NCBI GenBank assembly: GCA_020161015.1
Contig: JAIUOT010000040.1
Location: 1-64,000 of the forward strand
Direction of reading: 5' to 3'
Length of the DNA: 64,000 nt
From: Actinomycetota bacterium
GTDB taxonomy: Bacteria; Actinomycetota; Actinomycetes; Propionibacteriales; Propionibacteriaceae
Part shown: one piece after another, positions 9,157 to 16,332 of the stretch
Numbering within the stretch: position 1 is the first letter of the stretch
Layout of the letters: every line of letters starts with the position of its first letter
Notes under the pieces: model-generated
What the model was told of the DNA's origin: nothing
Databases searched by the model: none
What the model saw: the letters and a program-made list of their open reading frames with translations, nothing else
Program-made: the position numbers and the translations under genes

Positions 9157-9186
9157 AAGGGCCTGGGACTTCGGTCCCGGGCCCTT
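9157..9186 (+). terminator. glnA terminator with UUCG tetraloop
   Basis: AAGGGCCTGGGAC (9157-9169) pairs with 9174-9186 over 13 bp, with one G-T pair, around a TTCG loop, 20 nt after the glnA stop. There is no T run, as is common in actinobacteria. Confidence 0.85.
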
Positions 9187-9216
9187 CGCCTTAGTGGGGC
9201 GGGTTGTGCAGGCGGC

Positions 9217-9322
9217 GAGGGCCAGCCTCGGCGCGTGAGGGCCAGCCTCGGCGCGTGAGGGCCAGCCTTGGCGCCGAGGACCAGCGCACCGGTACTGGCC
9301 TTTGACGATAAGGCTGGCCCTC
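9217..9322. repeat. Composite palindromic repeat, family B copy 1
   Basis: Two tandem copies of a 20-bp unit (GAGGGCCAGCCTCGGCGCGT at 9217 and 9237) lead into a third unit at 9257. A central palindrome around ACCGGT follows, then a right arm AAGGCTGGCCCTC at 9310-9322 that pairs with the left arms. It lies between glnA and the NirK operon. No ORF with family support is present in 9187-9650. Confidence 0.8.
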
Positions 9323-9440
9323 ACCGTGGGGGGCCGGGATCATCCGTGGCGGCTCGCCCTCCATCCTTCGGGGCCGCGCTGATCCGACATCACCGGCGGC
9401 ACCCGCCACGACGATTGAGTCGGATGCCCCCCGTCACATC

Positions 9441-9546
9441 GAGGGCCAGCCCTGGCGCCGAGGACCAGCGCACCGGTACTGGCCCTCGACGATAAGGCTG
9501 GCCCTGAACTCCGAAGGCTGGCCTTCAACCCCGAAGGCTGGCCCTC
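9441..9546. repeat. Composite palindromic repeat, family B copy 2
   Basis: A left arm GAGGGCCAGCCCTGGCGCC is followed by the central GAGGACCAGCGCACCGGTACTGGCCCTC-like palindrome (positions 9459-9487). Three spaced right arms AAGGCTGGCC follow, the last ending at 9546. The flank CCGTCACATC immediately before it recurs before copy 5 at 14258. Confidence 0.8.
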
Positions 9547-9653
9547 GCCAGGGGCGGGACGCGGCCGCGACGAGCCGCACGCGCGTGGACAGATGTGGGC
9601 AGGTCTGCACGTCACCGACGCGCTCGCGGTGAAACGAGGTCCGCGCGAGGTGA

Positions 9654-9659
9654 TATTTT
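9654..9659 (+). promoter_or_regulatory. -10 element (TATTTT) of the NirK operon
   Basis: TATTTT in an unusually AT-rich patch ends 6 nt before the GTG at 9666, which fits leaderless transcription starting at the small membrane ORF. Confidence 0.55.
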
Positions 9660-9665
9660 CTACAT

Positions 9666-9905
9666 GTGCTGTTGGAGAAATTGCCGGACGCCGCCACGCG
9701 GAAGCTGACGGCTCACCCCCGCCCGGTCGCGCGCGGACGCGTCAGGCTGCTGGCTGTCGGCGGCGCGTCGCCGCTCTCCTGGCTCGACGCGGCGCTCGTG
9801 CGGCTCGAGGCCCGGCGCCCCGGCGCCCTCTGCGTCCTCGCCGTGCTGTCGTTCGTCAGCACCGCCGTCGCGGTCACGCTCACCCATCGCGCGGTGTCCC
9901 GGTGA
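9666..9905 (+). CDS. Small membrane protein preceding NirK-like protein
   Basis: This 79-residue ORF begins at GTG 9666, placed 6 nt after a TATTTT -10 box. Its stop overlaps the start of the NirK-like gene by 4 bp (GTGA), the usual sign of translational coupling. It is basic in the first half and has one hydrophobic segment near the C-terminus (about residues 50-72, GALCVLAVLSFVSTAVAVTL). I do not recognise a family. It may be a small assembly or anchoring partner for the copper protein, or simply a coupling leader; the evidence is context only. Confidence 0.5.
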   Translation: MLLEKLPDAATRKLTAHPRPVARGRVRLLAVGGASPLSWLDAALVRLEARRPGALCVLAVLSFVSTAVAVTLTHRAVSR

Positions 9906-12475
9906 GGGGACGCCGCTCGCCCTGGCGCGACTGGCCGCTGCTCGGCTGGCTGGTGGCGGCGGTCGCCGTCGCCCTGGGCCACCGCTGGCTGGCCGACGCC
10001 TCCTGGCTGCTGCTCCACCTCGTGCTCCTCGGCGCCCTCACCCACTCCATCGTGGTGTGGAGCGCCCACTTCGCGCAGACGCTGCTGCGCCAGCCCGTCC
10101 CCGGGGGCCAGGACGCCCGCCTCGCCCTGCTCACCGCCGGCTCGGTGCTCGTGCTGGTCGGCGTCCCCACCACGTGGTGGCCACTGGTCGTCGCCGGCGG
10201 CACCGTGGTGGCCGGCGCGGTGGGCTGGCACGGGCTCGTGCTCGTCCGCATGCTCCGCCGGGCGCTGCCCGCCCGGTTCCGGGTGACCGTCCGCTACTAC
10301 CTGGCCGCCGCCGGGTGCCTGCTGGTGGGCATCGCCTTCGGTGTCACGCTCGCCTGGGGCTGGGACGACCCCTGGCACGGCCGCTTCCTCGTCGCCCACG
10401 CCCTCACCAACGTCCTCGGCTGGGTGGGCCTCACCCTCACCGGCACCCTGCTCACGCTCTGGCCGACGATGCTGCGCACCCGCATGGACGCCGCCGCCGA
10501 GTCGTGGACCCGGCGCGCGCTGCCGGTGCTGCTCGCCGGCGTCGCCCTGTCCGCAGGCGGCGCCCTCGCCGGGCCGTCCTGGCTGTCGGCGGTGGGTATC
10601 GCGACCTACCTCTGCGGCCTCGCGCTGTGGGGACGCGGCCTGTGGCAGCCCCTGCGCGCCAAGCCCCCGACCGAGTTCGCCTCCGCCTCGGTGGCGGCGT
10701 CGCTGGTGTGGCTGTGCGCGGGCCTGGCCTGGGCAGGCTGGGTGCTGGTCACCGCTCCCGACTGGGCCGCGGTGCGCGAGCAGTTCCTCTGGCCCGCAGC
10801 CGCGCTGGGCGCCGGGTTCGCCGTCCAGGTGCTCACCGGCGCGCTGTCCTACCTGCTGCCGTCCGTGCTGGGCGGGGGGCCCCGCGTGGTCCGGGCCGGG
10901 CAGCGCTGGTTCGACGCCGGCGCGGGGTTCCGGCTGGTGGCGATCAACGGCGGACTGCTCCTGTGGCTCGCACCGACGCCCGGCTGGGTGAAGGTCACCG
11001 GCTCGGTGCTCGCGCTGGGGGCCGCGGCGGCGTTCCTGCCGATCCTCGTCGGCGGCATCCGGGCGTCGGTCGCCGCCCGACGCGCGGTGGCGGACGGCGT
11101 CGATGCGCCCGAGCCTCCCCCGCGTCCGCCCGTCGGTGCGGCCGGCCCGGTGATCGCCGGCCTCACCGCTGTGGTCACCGCCGCCGTGGTCGGCGTGGGC
11201 CTCGACCCGCAGGCCGCCGGCGCGGCACCCTCCCCCGCCCCCTCCACAGCGGCGACCGGGACCGTGGTCCGCGTCCAGGTGGAGATCCGCGGCATGCGGT
11301 ACCACCCGGGCTCGGTGAGCGTCCGGGTCGGCGACCGGCTCGTGGTCGAGCTGACCAACGCCGGCGACACCACCCATGACCTCGTCATCGGCGCAGCCCG
11401 GACGCCGCGCATCGCACCGGGGGCCACCGTCGAACTCGACGCGGGGGTCATCTCGGCCTCGACCCAGGGCTACTGCTCGGTCGTCGGCCACCGCCAGCTG
11501 GGCATGACCTTCGAGGTCGTCGTGGGCGACGCGCCGGCGCCGTCGAGCTCGGCCGGCCACGACGGGCACGTCATGGGTGGAATGCCGTCGGCCGACGTCC
11601 CTGCGCCCGCGGTGCTCGACCCCGCACTCCCCCCGCTCGGCAGCGAACGGGTGCACCGGCTCACCCTGACCGCGCAGGAGTCCACCCTTGCGGTGGCGCC
11701 CGGGGTGTGGCAGAAGCGGTGGACGTTCAACGGCCGCGCGCCCGGACCGACCCTCCACGGCCGCATCGGGGACGTGTTCGAGATCACCCTGGTGAACGGC
11801 GCGACGATCGGGCACTCGATCGACTTCCACGCCGGAGCACTGGCCCCCGACCGCCCGATGCGCACCATCGAGCCGGGCGAGTCGCTTGTCTACCGGTTCA
11901 CGGCCACCCGCGCGGGGATCTGGATGTACCACTGCTCGACGATGCCGATGACCGCCCACATCGGCGCGGGCATGTTCGGCGCCGTGGTGATCGAGCCGGA
12001 CGGACTCCCGCCGGTCGACCGCTCCTACCTGCTCGTGCAGTCCGAGACCTACCTGGAGACGGCCGCCGCGGACCCCTCGTCCGCGACCGAGGTGGACGCC
12101 ACCGCTGCGCTGTCCGGGCAGGCGTCCTACGTCGCGTTCAACGGGGTCGCCTTCGGCTACGACGCGCACCCGCTGACCGCCGAGGTCGGCGACCGCGTGC
12201 GCTTCTGGGTCCTGGACGCGGGGCCGAACCGGCCCGGCAGCTTCCACGTCGTCGGCGCGCAGTTCGACACGGTGTACGCCGAGGGCGGCTACCTGTTGCG
12301 CCGCGGGCGGGACGCATTCGGCACCCGCGGCGGCGGCTCGCAGGCGCTGGCGCTCCAGCCCGCGCAGGGCGGCTTCGTCGAGACCGTCTTCGGTGAGGCG
12401 GGACGCTACCCGCTGGTCACCCACGCGATGGCCGACGCCGAGCACGGCGCCCACGGCGTGGTGGTCGTGCGATGA
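9902..12475 (+). CDS. Membrane-anchored NirK-like multicopper protein (TM domain + two cupredoxin modules)
   Basis: This 857-residue protein has three parts. Residues about 1-420 form a polytopic membrane domain with many helices and conserved histidines (HLVLLGALTHSIVVWSAHF, AHALTNVLGWVGLTLTG). Residues about 455-550 form a cupredoxin with a blue-copper pattern (THDL ... YCSVVGHRQLGM). Residues about 585-857 resemble two-domain copper nitrite reductase. In the NirK part the type 1 ligands are His638, Cys678, His686 and Met691. The type 2 ligands are His643, His677 and His841, and the catalytic pair is Asp641 and His782. Their spacing follows NirK. The expected activity is reduction of nitrite to NO on the outer face, with electrons passing through the fused domains; related proteins are often annotated only as multicopper oxidases. 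Start GTG 9902 overlaps the upstream stop. Confidence 0.85.
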   Translation: MRGRRSPWRDWPLLGWLVAAVAVALGHRWLADASWLLLHLVLLGALTHSIVVWSAHFAQTLLRQPVPGGQDARLALLTAGSVLVLVGVPTTWWPLVVAGGTVVAGAVGWHGLVLVRMLRRALPARFRVTVRYYLAAAGCLLVGIAFGVTLAWGWDDPWHGRFLVAHALTNVLGWVGLTLTGTLLTLWPTMLRTRMDAAAESWTRRALPVLLAGVALSAGGALAGPSWLSAVGIATYLCGLALWGRGLWQPLRAKPPTEFASASVAASLVWLCAGLAWAGWVLVTAPDWAAVREQFLWPAAALGAGFAVQVLTGALSYLLPSVLGGGPRVVRAGQRWFDAGAGFRLVAINGGLLLWLAPTPGWVKVTGSVLALGAAAAFLPILVGGIRASVAARRAVADGVDAPEPPPRPPVGAAGPVIAGLTAVVTAAVVGVGLDPQAAGAAPSPAPSTAATGTVVRVQVEIRGMRYHPGSVSVRVGDRLVVELTNAGDTTHDLVIGAARTPRIAPGATVELDAGVISASTQGYCSVVGHRQLGMTFEVVVGDAPAPSSSAGHDGHVMGGMPSADVPAPAVLDPALPPLGSERVHRLTLTAQESTLAVAPGVWQKRWTFNGRAPGPTLHGRIGDVFEITLVNGATIGHSIDFHAGALAPDRPMRTIEPGESLVYRFTATRAGIWMYHCSTMPMTAHIGAGMFGAVVIEPDGLPPVDRSYLLVQSETYLETAAADPSSATEVDATAALSGQASYVAFNGVAFGYDAHPLTAEVGDRVRFWVLDAGPNRPGSFHVVGAQFDTVYAEGGYLLRRGRDAFGTRGGGSQALALQPAQGGFVETVFGEAGRYPLVTHAMADAEHGAHGVVVVR

Positions 12476-12554
12476 CCACCCCACGGACCCGGCGACGACC
12501 GTCGCCGAACACCATCCTCCCGGGCCACCGGGAGGACGACAGAAGGGAAACGAC

Positions 12555-12857
12555 ATGAGCCAGTTCGTCCACCTGGACACCCCGTCCGCCACCACCGGAG
12601 GGTGCTCGTGCGGCGGGCACGACGAGGAGGTGCCCGCGCTGGACGTGCGGCAGATCCCGCACGCCATCCGCCACGCCACGGTGTTCGGCGCCTTCGGTGC
12701 GATCCGTCCCGGCGGCTCGCTCGTGATCGTGGCGCCGCACGCCCCCGTCCCGCTGCTCAACCAGCTGTCGGCCCAGGCGCCGATCGCCGTGGAGTACCTC
12801 GTCGAGGGCCCCACCGAGTGGCACGTGAAGATCACCCGGCTCGTCGACGAGGACTGA
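12555..12857 (+). CDS. DUF2249 domain protein
   Basis: The 100-residue protein begins with a short leader carrying CSCGGH (possible metal ligands). It continues with the DUF2249 domain, starting EVPALDVRQIPHAIRHATVFGAF and running through PGGSLVIVAPHAPVPLL to the C-terminal EYLVEGPTEWHVKITR. Start ATG 12555 is set by a GAAGGG ribosome site; the longer open frame upstream overlaps the NirK-like gene and lacks support. DUF2249 proteins are often encoded beside nitrite/NO metabolism genes, which is the case here, 79 bp after the NirK-like gene. The biochemical role is unknown. Confidence 0.88.
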   Translation: MSQFVHLDTPSATTGGCSCGGHDEEVPALDVRQIPHAIRHATVFGAFGAIRPGGSLVIVAPHAPVPLLNQLSAQAPIAVEYLVEGPTEWHVKITRLVDED

Positions 12858-12882
12858 GCGGCGACCTCGGCCCGGGGGGCCC

Positions 12883-12888
12883 TAGGGT
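12883..12888 (+). promoter_or_regulatory. -10 element (TAGGGT) of pabC, leaderless
   Basis: TAGGGT ends 6 nt before the GTG at 12895. Confidence 0.6.
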
Positions 12889-12894
12889 GTCGGT

Positions 12895-13755
12895 GTGACG
12901 AATCCGACCCCTCAGGTCGTGGCCGTGATGGGCCGCGGAGTGGTTCCCCGGGACACCCCCCTGCTGATCGCCGACGACCTCGGTTTCACGCGGGGTGACG
13001 GCTGCTTCGACGCGGCCCGGGTGACCGTCGTGGACGGCCGGGCACGCGTCGACCACCTCGACCGGCACCTGGCCCGCTTCCGGCGCTCGGCGTCCGCGCT
13101 CGAACTGCCGGCGCCGGACGAGGACGACTGGCGGGCCCTCGTCGATGAGGCCCTGGACGCCTGGGACGCCGACGGCGAGGCCGTGCTGAAGCTCGTACTC
13201 ACCCGCGGTCCCGAACACAGCGACCGGGGCGTGTCCGCGCTGCTCACCATCACCGCGGCCCCCGACGCCACCGCAGCCAGGGCGGGCGTGCGGGCCGCCA
13301 CGCTGGGCCGCGGGTACGCCAGCGACGCCTTCGCGTCCGCGCCGTGGCTGCTGGGCGGGGTGAAGACCCTGTCCTACGCGGTGAACGTCGCTGCCCGGCG
13401 CGAGGCCGCGCGGCGCGGCGCGGACGAGGTCGTCTTCACCTCCAGCGACGGCTTCCTGCTCGAGGGACCGACCGCCGGGCTGCTCGTCGCCGCCGACGAC
13501 CAGCTGTGGACCACTCCGCTGGAGGGCACCGGGGTGCTCGCCTCGGTGACCATCGAGGTCATCATGGACGCCGCCCGCGCCGACGGCGTCGCCACACGTT
13601 TCGCCCTGTTCCGTCCCGGCGACCTGCCCGACACCGACGGCGCCTGGCTGGTGTCGGCCGTCCGCGGCGTCCTTCCGTTGCGGGAGCTGGACGGCGTCCC
13701 TCTCCCCCACGACCCCGAGATCACCGCGAGGCTGGCCGCCGCCGCCGGCTTCTGA
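12895..13755 (+). CDS. pabC: Class IV aminotransferase / aminodeoxychorismate lyase
   Basis: This 286-residue PLP enzyme belongs to fold type IV. The N-terminal GDGCFDAARVTVVDGRARVDHLDRHLARF motif is typical of PabC and branched-chain aminotransferases. The PLP lysine lies in GGVKTLSYAVNVAARREA, and the cofactor-binding glutamate lies in GFLLEGPTAGLLV. The usual TSN phosphate-binding sequence is altered to PTAG. Most likely it releases pyruvate from aminodeoxychorismate to give p-aminobenzoate for folate, but a D-amino acid or branched-chain aminotransferase role is not excluded. GTG 12895 is chosen because a TAGGGT box lies 6 nt upstream. Confidence 0.8.
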   Translation: MTNPTPQVVAVMGRGVVPRDTPLLIADDLGFTRGDGCFDAARVTVVDGRARVDHLDRHLARFRRSASALELPAPDEDDWRALVDEALDAWDADGEAVLKLVLTRGPEHSDRGVSALLTITAAPDATAARAGVRAATLGRGYASDAFASAPWLLGGVKTLSYAVNVAARREAARRGADEVVFTSSDGFLLEGPTAGLLVAADDQLWTTPLEGTGVLASVTIEVIMDAARADGVATRFALFRPGDLPDTDGAWLVSAVRGVLPLRELDGVPLPHDPEITARLAAAAGF

Positions 13756-13930
13756 TCCGCCCGGCGTCGGCTCTCTTCGGTCGTGTCGCTGACTGCGCCC
13801 GCGTCGGCGGCTGCGGCAGTGTCCGCGTCGGTGGCTGCGGCCCCGTCGCTGACTGCGGCCGCGTCGCGGCTGCGGCCGAATCGGTGGCTGTATCCGCGCT
13901 GGCGGCGGTGTCCACGTTCACCCCCGACCC

Positions 13931-14036
13931 GAGGGCCAGCCTTCTGGCCGAGGGCCAGCGCACCGGTGCTGGCCCTCGGCAACATGGCTGGCCCTCGATC
14001 ACGAAGGCTGGCCCTCGACAACGGAGGCTGGCCCTC
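13931..14036. repeat. Composite palindromic repeat, family B copy 3
   Basis: It has a left arm GAGGGCCAGCCTTCTGGCC, a central palindrome GAGGGCCAGCGCACCGGTGC followed by TGGCCCTC, and three spaced right arms (RRGGCTGGCCCTC). The region before it (13774-13900) holds irregular GTCGSTGACTGCGGCC-type tandem repeats. No convincing gene occurs in 13756-14373. Confidence 0.8.
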
Positions 14037-14146
14037 GAGGACGGCCGCGGGAGTCGGGATCAAGGGTGCGCCTGGACGAGGCGGCTGACTCCCGCACCAC
14101 GCTGTTCATCTAGCGCCGGTCCCCCGCCGCACGTCGGCATCACGCC

Positions 14147-14232
14147 GAGGGCCAGCCTTGTGGCCGAGGGCCAGCGCACCGGTGCTGGCCCTCGACATCA
14201 ACGCTGGCCCTGACGCCTGGATGCTGGCCCTC
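14147..14232. repeat. Composite palindromic repeat, family B copy 4
   Basis: The same architecture as copy 3: left arm, central ACCGGT palindrome and two right arms ending GCTGGCCCTG and GCTGGCCCTC. The right arms are less well paired. Confidence 0.75.
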
Positions 14233-14257
14233 ACGCGCGAAAGGCTGCCGTCACATC

Positions 14258-14343
14258 GAGGGCCAGCCTTGTAGCCGAGGGCCAGCGCACCGGTGCTGGC
14301 CCTCGACGTCAAGGCTGGCCCTCACGCCTGGGGACTGGCCCTC
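14258..14343. repeat. Composite palindromic repeat, family B copy 5
   Basis: Preceded by CCGTCACATC as in copy 2, then left arm, central palindrome and two right arms. It ends 31 bp from the stop of the VOC gene on the other strand, so it may also serve as that gene's terminator. Confidence 0.75.
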
Positions 14344-14373
14344 GGGAGCGGAGGCGGGCCGGGGGGCACCGAG

Positions 14374-15279
14374 TCAGGCGGCGGAGGCGACCTCGACGCG
14401 GTTGCCCCAGGGGTCGTCGACGCTGAGGTGGGCGGACGAGGCGGAGACCTCGAGCGCGACGTCCTGGCCGCGGGCGCGGAGGCGGCGGGCGGCGGCCAGG
14501 ACGTCGTCGGCCGACGGGACCTCGATGGAGACCTGGCCGAGGCCGAGGCCGGGCGCGCGGAGGCCGACGCCGGCGGTCTGCCAGGTGTTCATCGCCATGT
14601 GGTGGTGGTAGCCGCCGGCGGAGACGAACAGCGCGCCGGGGAGTTCCGCGGTGACCTCGAAGCCGAGGGTGTCGACGTAGAAGTCCCTGGCACGATCGGT
14701 CTGCCCGACCTTGAGGTGGACGTGGCCGACCACCTGCGCCTGCGTCCCCGCCAGCGCGGGACGCCGGTCCGGCGCGGTCTCGAGGTAGTTCCGGGCGGTG
14801 TCGGTGAGGTGCTCGGCCAGGAAGGCGTTGGGGTCGAGCCACAGCGTGTCCATCACGACCTGGTCGCCGTCCCACGCCCACTCCGACCGCGGGCGGTCGA
14901 CGTACAGCTCGACGCCGTTGCCCTCCGGGTCGTCGAGGTAGAACGCCTGCGACACGAGGTGGTCGCCGCTGCCGGTATACAACTGCGGGGTGCGCAACGC
15001 GACCGAGGCCAGCACGGTCGCCAGCGTGCCGGCGTCCGGGTGCAGCAGGGCGGTGTGGAACAGCCCGGCGGTGCGACGCTCACCCCGCGGCAGGTGCGGA
15101 CGGTGCCGCAGCTCCACCAGCTCGCGACCGCCCCGTCCCAGCGCGACGGTCCCCTCGGCCTCGCGCAGCGGCTCGAGGAGCAGCACCTCGCTGTAGAAGC
15201 GGGTCATCGCGTCCAGGTCCGCCACGTCGAGCGCGACCTGCGACATCCGCGTGTCCGCGGGAAGCAGTTCAGTGGTCAC
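14374..15279 (-). CDS. VOC family protein, catechol 2,3-dioxygenase (CatE)-like
   Basis: The 301-residue protein has two vicinal-oxygen-chelate modules, about residues 12-125 and 160-295. The second keeps the metal ligand pattern of extradiol dioxygenases: His in VGHVHLKV, His in GGYHHHMAMNTW and Glu in GNRVEVAS. The PEGNGVELYVDRP segment closes the first module. This is the CatE/YfiE type of protein, often controlled by quinone- or thiol-responsive regulators. The GTG at 15279 is preferred over the in-frame ATG at 15297 because AGGAGA lies 5 nt before it and would otherwise be coding. A palindrome TTGACGATTCAA overlaps its probable transcription start. Confidence 0.85.
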   Translation of the reverse strand: MTTELLPADTRMSQVALDVADLDAMTRFYSEVLLLEPLREAEGTVALGRGGRELVELRHRPHLPRGERRTAGLFHTALLHPDAGTLATVLASVALRTPQLYTGSGDHLVSQAFYLDDPEGNGVELYVDRPRSEWAWDGDQVVMDTLWLDPNAFLAEHLTDTARNYLETAPDRRPALAGTQAQVVGHVHLKVGQTDRARDFYVDTLGFEVTAELPGALFVSAGGYHHHMAMNTWQTAGVGLRAPGLGLGQVSIEVPSADDVLAAARRLRARGQDVALEVSASSAHLSVDDPWGNRVEVASAA

Positions 15280-15301
15280 AGCACTCTCCTCGTCCATGTA
15301 G

Positions 15302-15313
15302 TTGACGATTCAA
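15302..15313. promoter_or_regulatory. Palindromic operator candidate TTGA-N4-TCAA
   Basis: TTGACGATTCAA lies at the expected transcription start of the VOC gene, just downstream of its TATGAT box. A related TTGA-N7-TCAA site lies at 15384-15398 on the other side of the intergenic region, and GTTGACGA (15301) recurs inverted at 15392-15399. The pattern suggests one regulator acting on both sides. Confidence 0.5.
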
Positions 15314-15318
15314 TCATA
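15313..15318 (-). promoter_or_regulatory. -10 element (TATGAT) of the VOC gene
   Basis: TATGAT on the minus strand lies 33 nt before GTG 15279, giving a leader of about 27 nt with an AGGAGA ribosome site. Confidence 0.65.
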
Positions 15319-15417
15319 TCTCGGCCCGTTTGTCTCCTCCCGGATCCACAGGTCGCCCACGCGGTCGGCACAGGGACCGGGAGTTGAGTAGTCGTCAACC
15401 GAGACCACAGGAGGCAG

Positions 15418-15450
15418 ATGAGAGCAGCCAACGTTTCCCCCTTCATGTGA
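15418..15450 (+). CDS. Possible 10-codon leader ORF (MRAANVSPFM)
   Basis: A ten-codon ORF starts 3 nt after a perfect AGGAGG (15409-15414) and stops at TGA 15450. A 9-bp GC hairpin (15453-15484) begins 3 nt after the stop. The spacing of the ribosome site is short, but the combination of Shine-Dalgarno, tiny ORF and terminator-like hairpin is what an attenuator would look like. No run of one amino acid reveals a sensed metabolite. The next large gene starts 90 nt later and also has its own -10 box. Confidence 0.35.
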   Translation: MRAANVSPFM

Positions 15451-15452
15451 GG

Positions 15453-15484
15453 CGGCCCCGCGGGTGTGCGAACCGGCGGGGCCG
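15453..15484 (+). terminator. Hairpin after leader ORF, possible attenuator
   Basis: CGGCCCCGC (15453-15461) pairs perfectly with GCGGGGCCG (15476-15484), with a 14-nt loop. No T run follows. Confidence 0.5.
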
Positions 15485-15499
15485 TCGGCCGTCGTGGCC

Positions 15500-15505
15500 T
15501 AGCCT
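15500..15505 (+). promoter_or_regulatory. -10 element (TAGCCT) before the 8-codon ORF
   Basis: TAGCCT ends 6 nt before ATG 15512, the spacing of a leaderless start; here the ORF begun is only eight codons long. Confidence 0.55.
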
Positions 15506-15511
15506 GTGCAC

Positions 15512-15538
15512 ATGCGGACGCGACACCGGGCAGGCTGA
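15512..15538 (+). CDS. Possible 8-codon leaderless upstream ORF (MRTRHRAG)
   Basis: This eight-codon ORF starts 6 nt after a TAGCCT box. Its TGA ends one base before the GTG of the metallo-hydrolase at 15540. That gene has only a weak ribosome site (GGCAGG inside the tiny ORF), so its translation may depend on re-initiation. The peptide is rich in Arg, with two CGG/CGC-type codons and one CGA. Confidence 0.4.
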   Translation: MRTRHRAG

Positions 15539-15539
15539 C

Positions 15540-16331
15540 GTGGACGTCCTCCTGCTCGGCACCGGAGCCGCGGACGGCATCCCCAACCCGTTCTGTCGCT
15601 GCGCAACCTGCGACGACCACCGGGCACGCGGCGAGCTGCGCACCCCCACCTCCGTGCTGCTGGACGGCCGGCTGCTGATCGACCCCGGGCCGGAGGCGCC
15701 GCGGCAGGTCTCCCGGCTCGGACGCGACCTCGTCGGGCTGGAGGCGGTGCTCGCCGGCCACGCCCACGACGACCACCTCGATCCCGCGATCCTGCTGCAC
15801 CGCTCCTGGGTGACCAGCGCCCCGCTGCGGCTGGCCGGCCCGAAGCCGGTCGTCGACTGGTCGCGCCAGTGGCTGGACGGCGACCAGACGGCGGTCACCT
15901 TCACCACGGTGACCGCGGGCGAGGAGTTCGAGCTCGCCGGCTACCGGGTGACCGCGCTCGAGGCCAACCACGAGGCCTTCGGCGAGGCGCTGTGCTACCT
16001 CGTCGAGGACGGGGACGCGACCCTGCTCTACGCCACGGACACCGGGCCCCTGCCGGAGACCACCTGGGACGTCCTCGCCGGCCGCCGCGTCGACCTCGTG
16101 CTGATGGAGGAGACGTTCGGGCCGTGCACCACCAAGGGCGGCCGCCACCTGCACCTGGCCACCTTCGCCGCCACGGTCGAGCGGTTCCGCGCCGAGGGTG
16201 TCGTCGATGAGCGCAGCCGCGTGGTGGCCGTCCACCTCGCCCACGACAACCCGCCGCTGGACGACCTGGCCGCCGAACTCGCCCGCTGCGGCGCGGAGGT
16301 GCTCGCCGACGGGACGCTGATCACGCTCTGA
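15540..16331 (+). CDS. PhnP-like metallo-beta-lactamase fold hydrolase
   Basis: The 263-residue cytoplasmic hydrolase opens with the PhnP-type signature LLLGTGAADGIPNPFCRCATC, whose three cysteines bind a structural zinc in PhnP. The catalytic metal site is HAHDDH (consensus HxHxDH) near residue 78, followed by His in ALEANHEAF, Asp in YATDTGPL and the final His in VAVHLAHDN. PhnP cleaves cyclic ribose phosphates, and similar proteins occur in cobamide loci, but no phosphonate or cobalamin gene is near, so the substrate is open. GTG 15540 follows directly after a tiny ORF. Confidence 0.8.
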   Translation: MDVLLLGTGAADGIPNPFCRCATCDDHRARGELRTPTSVLLDGRLLIDPGPEAPRQVSRLGRDLVGLEAVLAGHAHDDHLDPAILLHRSWVTSAPLRLAGPKPVVDWSRQWLDGDQTAVTFTTVTAGEEFELAGYRVTALEANHEAFGEALCYLVEDGDATLLYATDTGPLPETTWDVLAGRRVDLVLMEETFGPCTTKGGRHLHLATFAATVERFRAEGVVDERSRVVAVHLAHDNPPLDDLAAELARCGAEVLADGTLITL

Positions 16332-16332
16332 G

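Noticed and set aside
9713-12835. Minus-strand open frame of 1040 codons
   Set aside because: Antisense to the NirK-like gene, compositionally odd and without motifs; the plus strand carries intact copper ligands.
13774-13920. GTCGSTGACTGCGGCC tandem stretch after pabC as a coding repeat
   Set aside because: Copies are irregular in length and interrupt the reading frame; no start or ribosome site fits.
9217-14343. Possible CRISPR array from repeated GGCCAGC motifs
   Set aside because: Spacing is irregular, repeats occur in both orientations inside each unit, there are no unique spacers of constant length and no cas genes.
15540-16331. Cobalamin or phosphonate gene cluster around the PhnP-like hydrolase
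   Set aside because: Neighbours are a VOC protein, an APH-like kinase and DprE genes; nothing belongs to phn or cob pathways.
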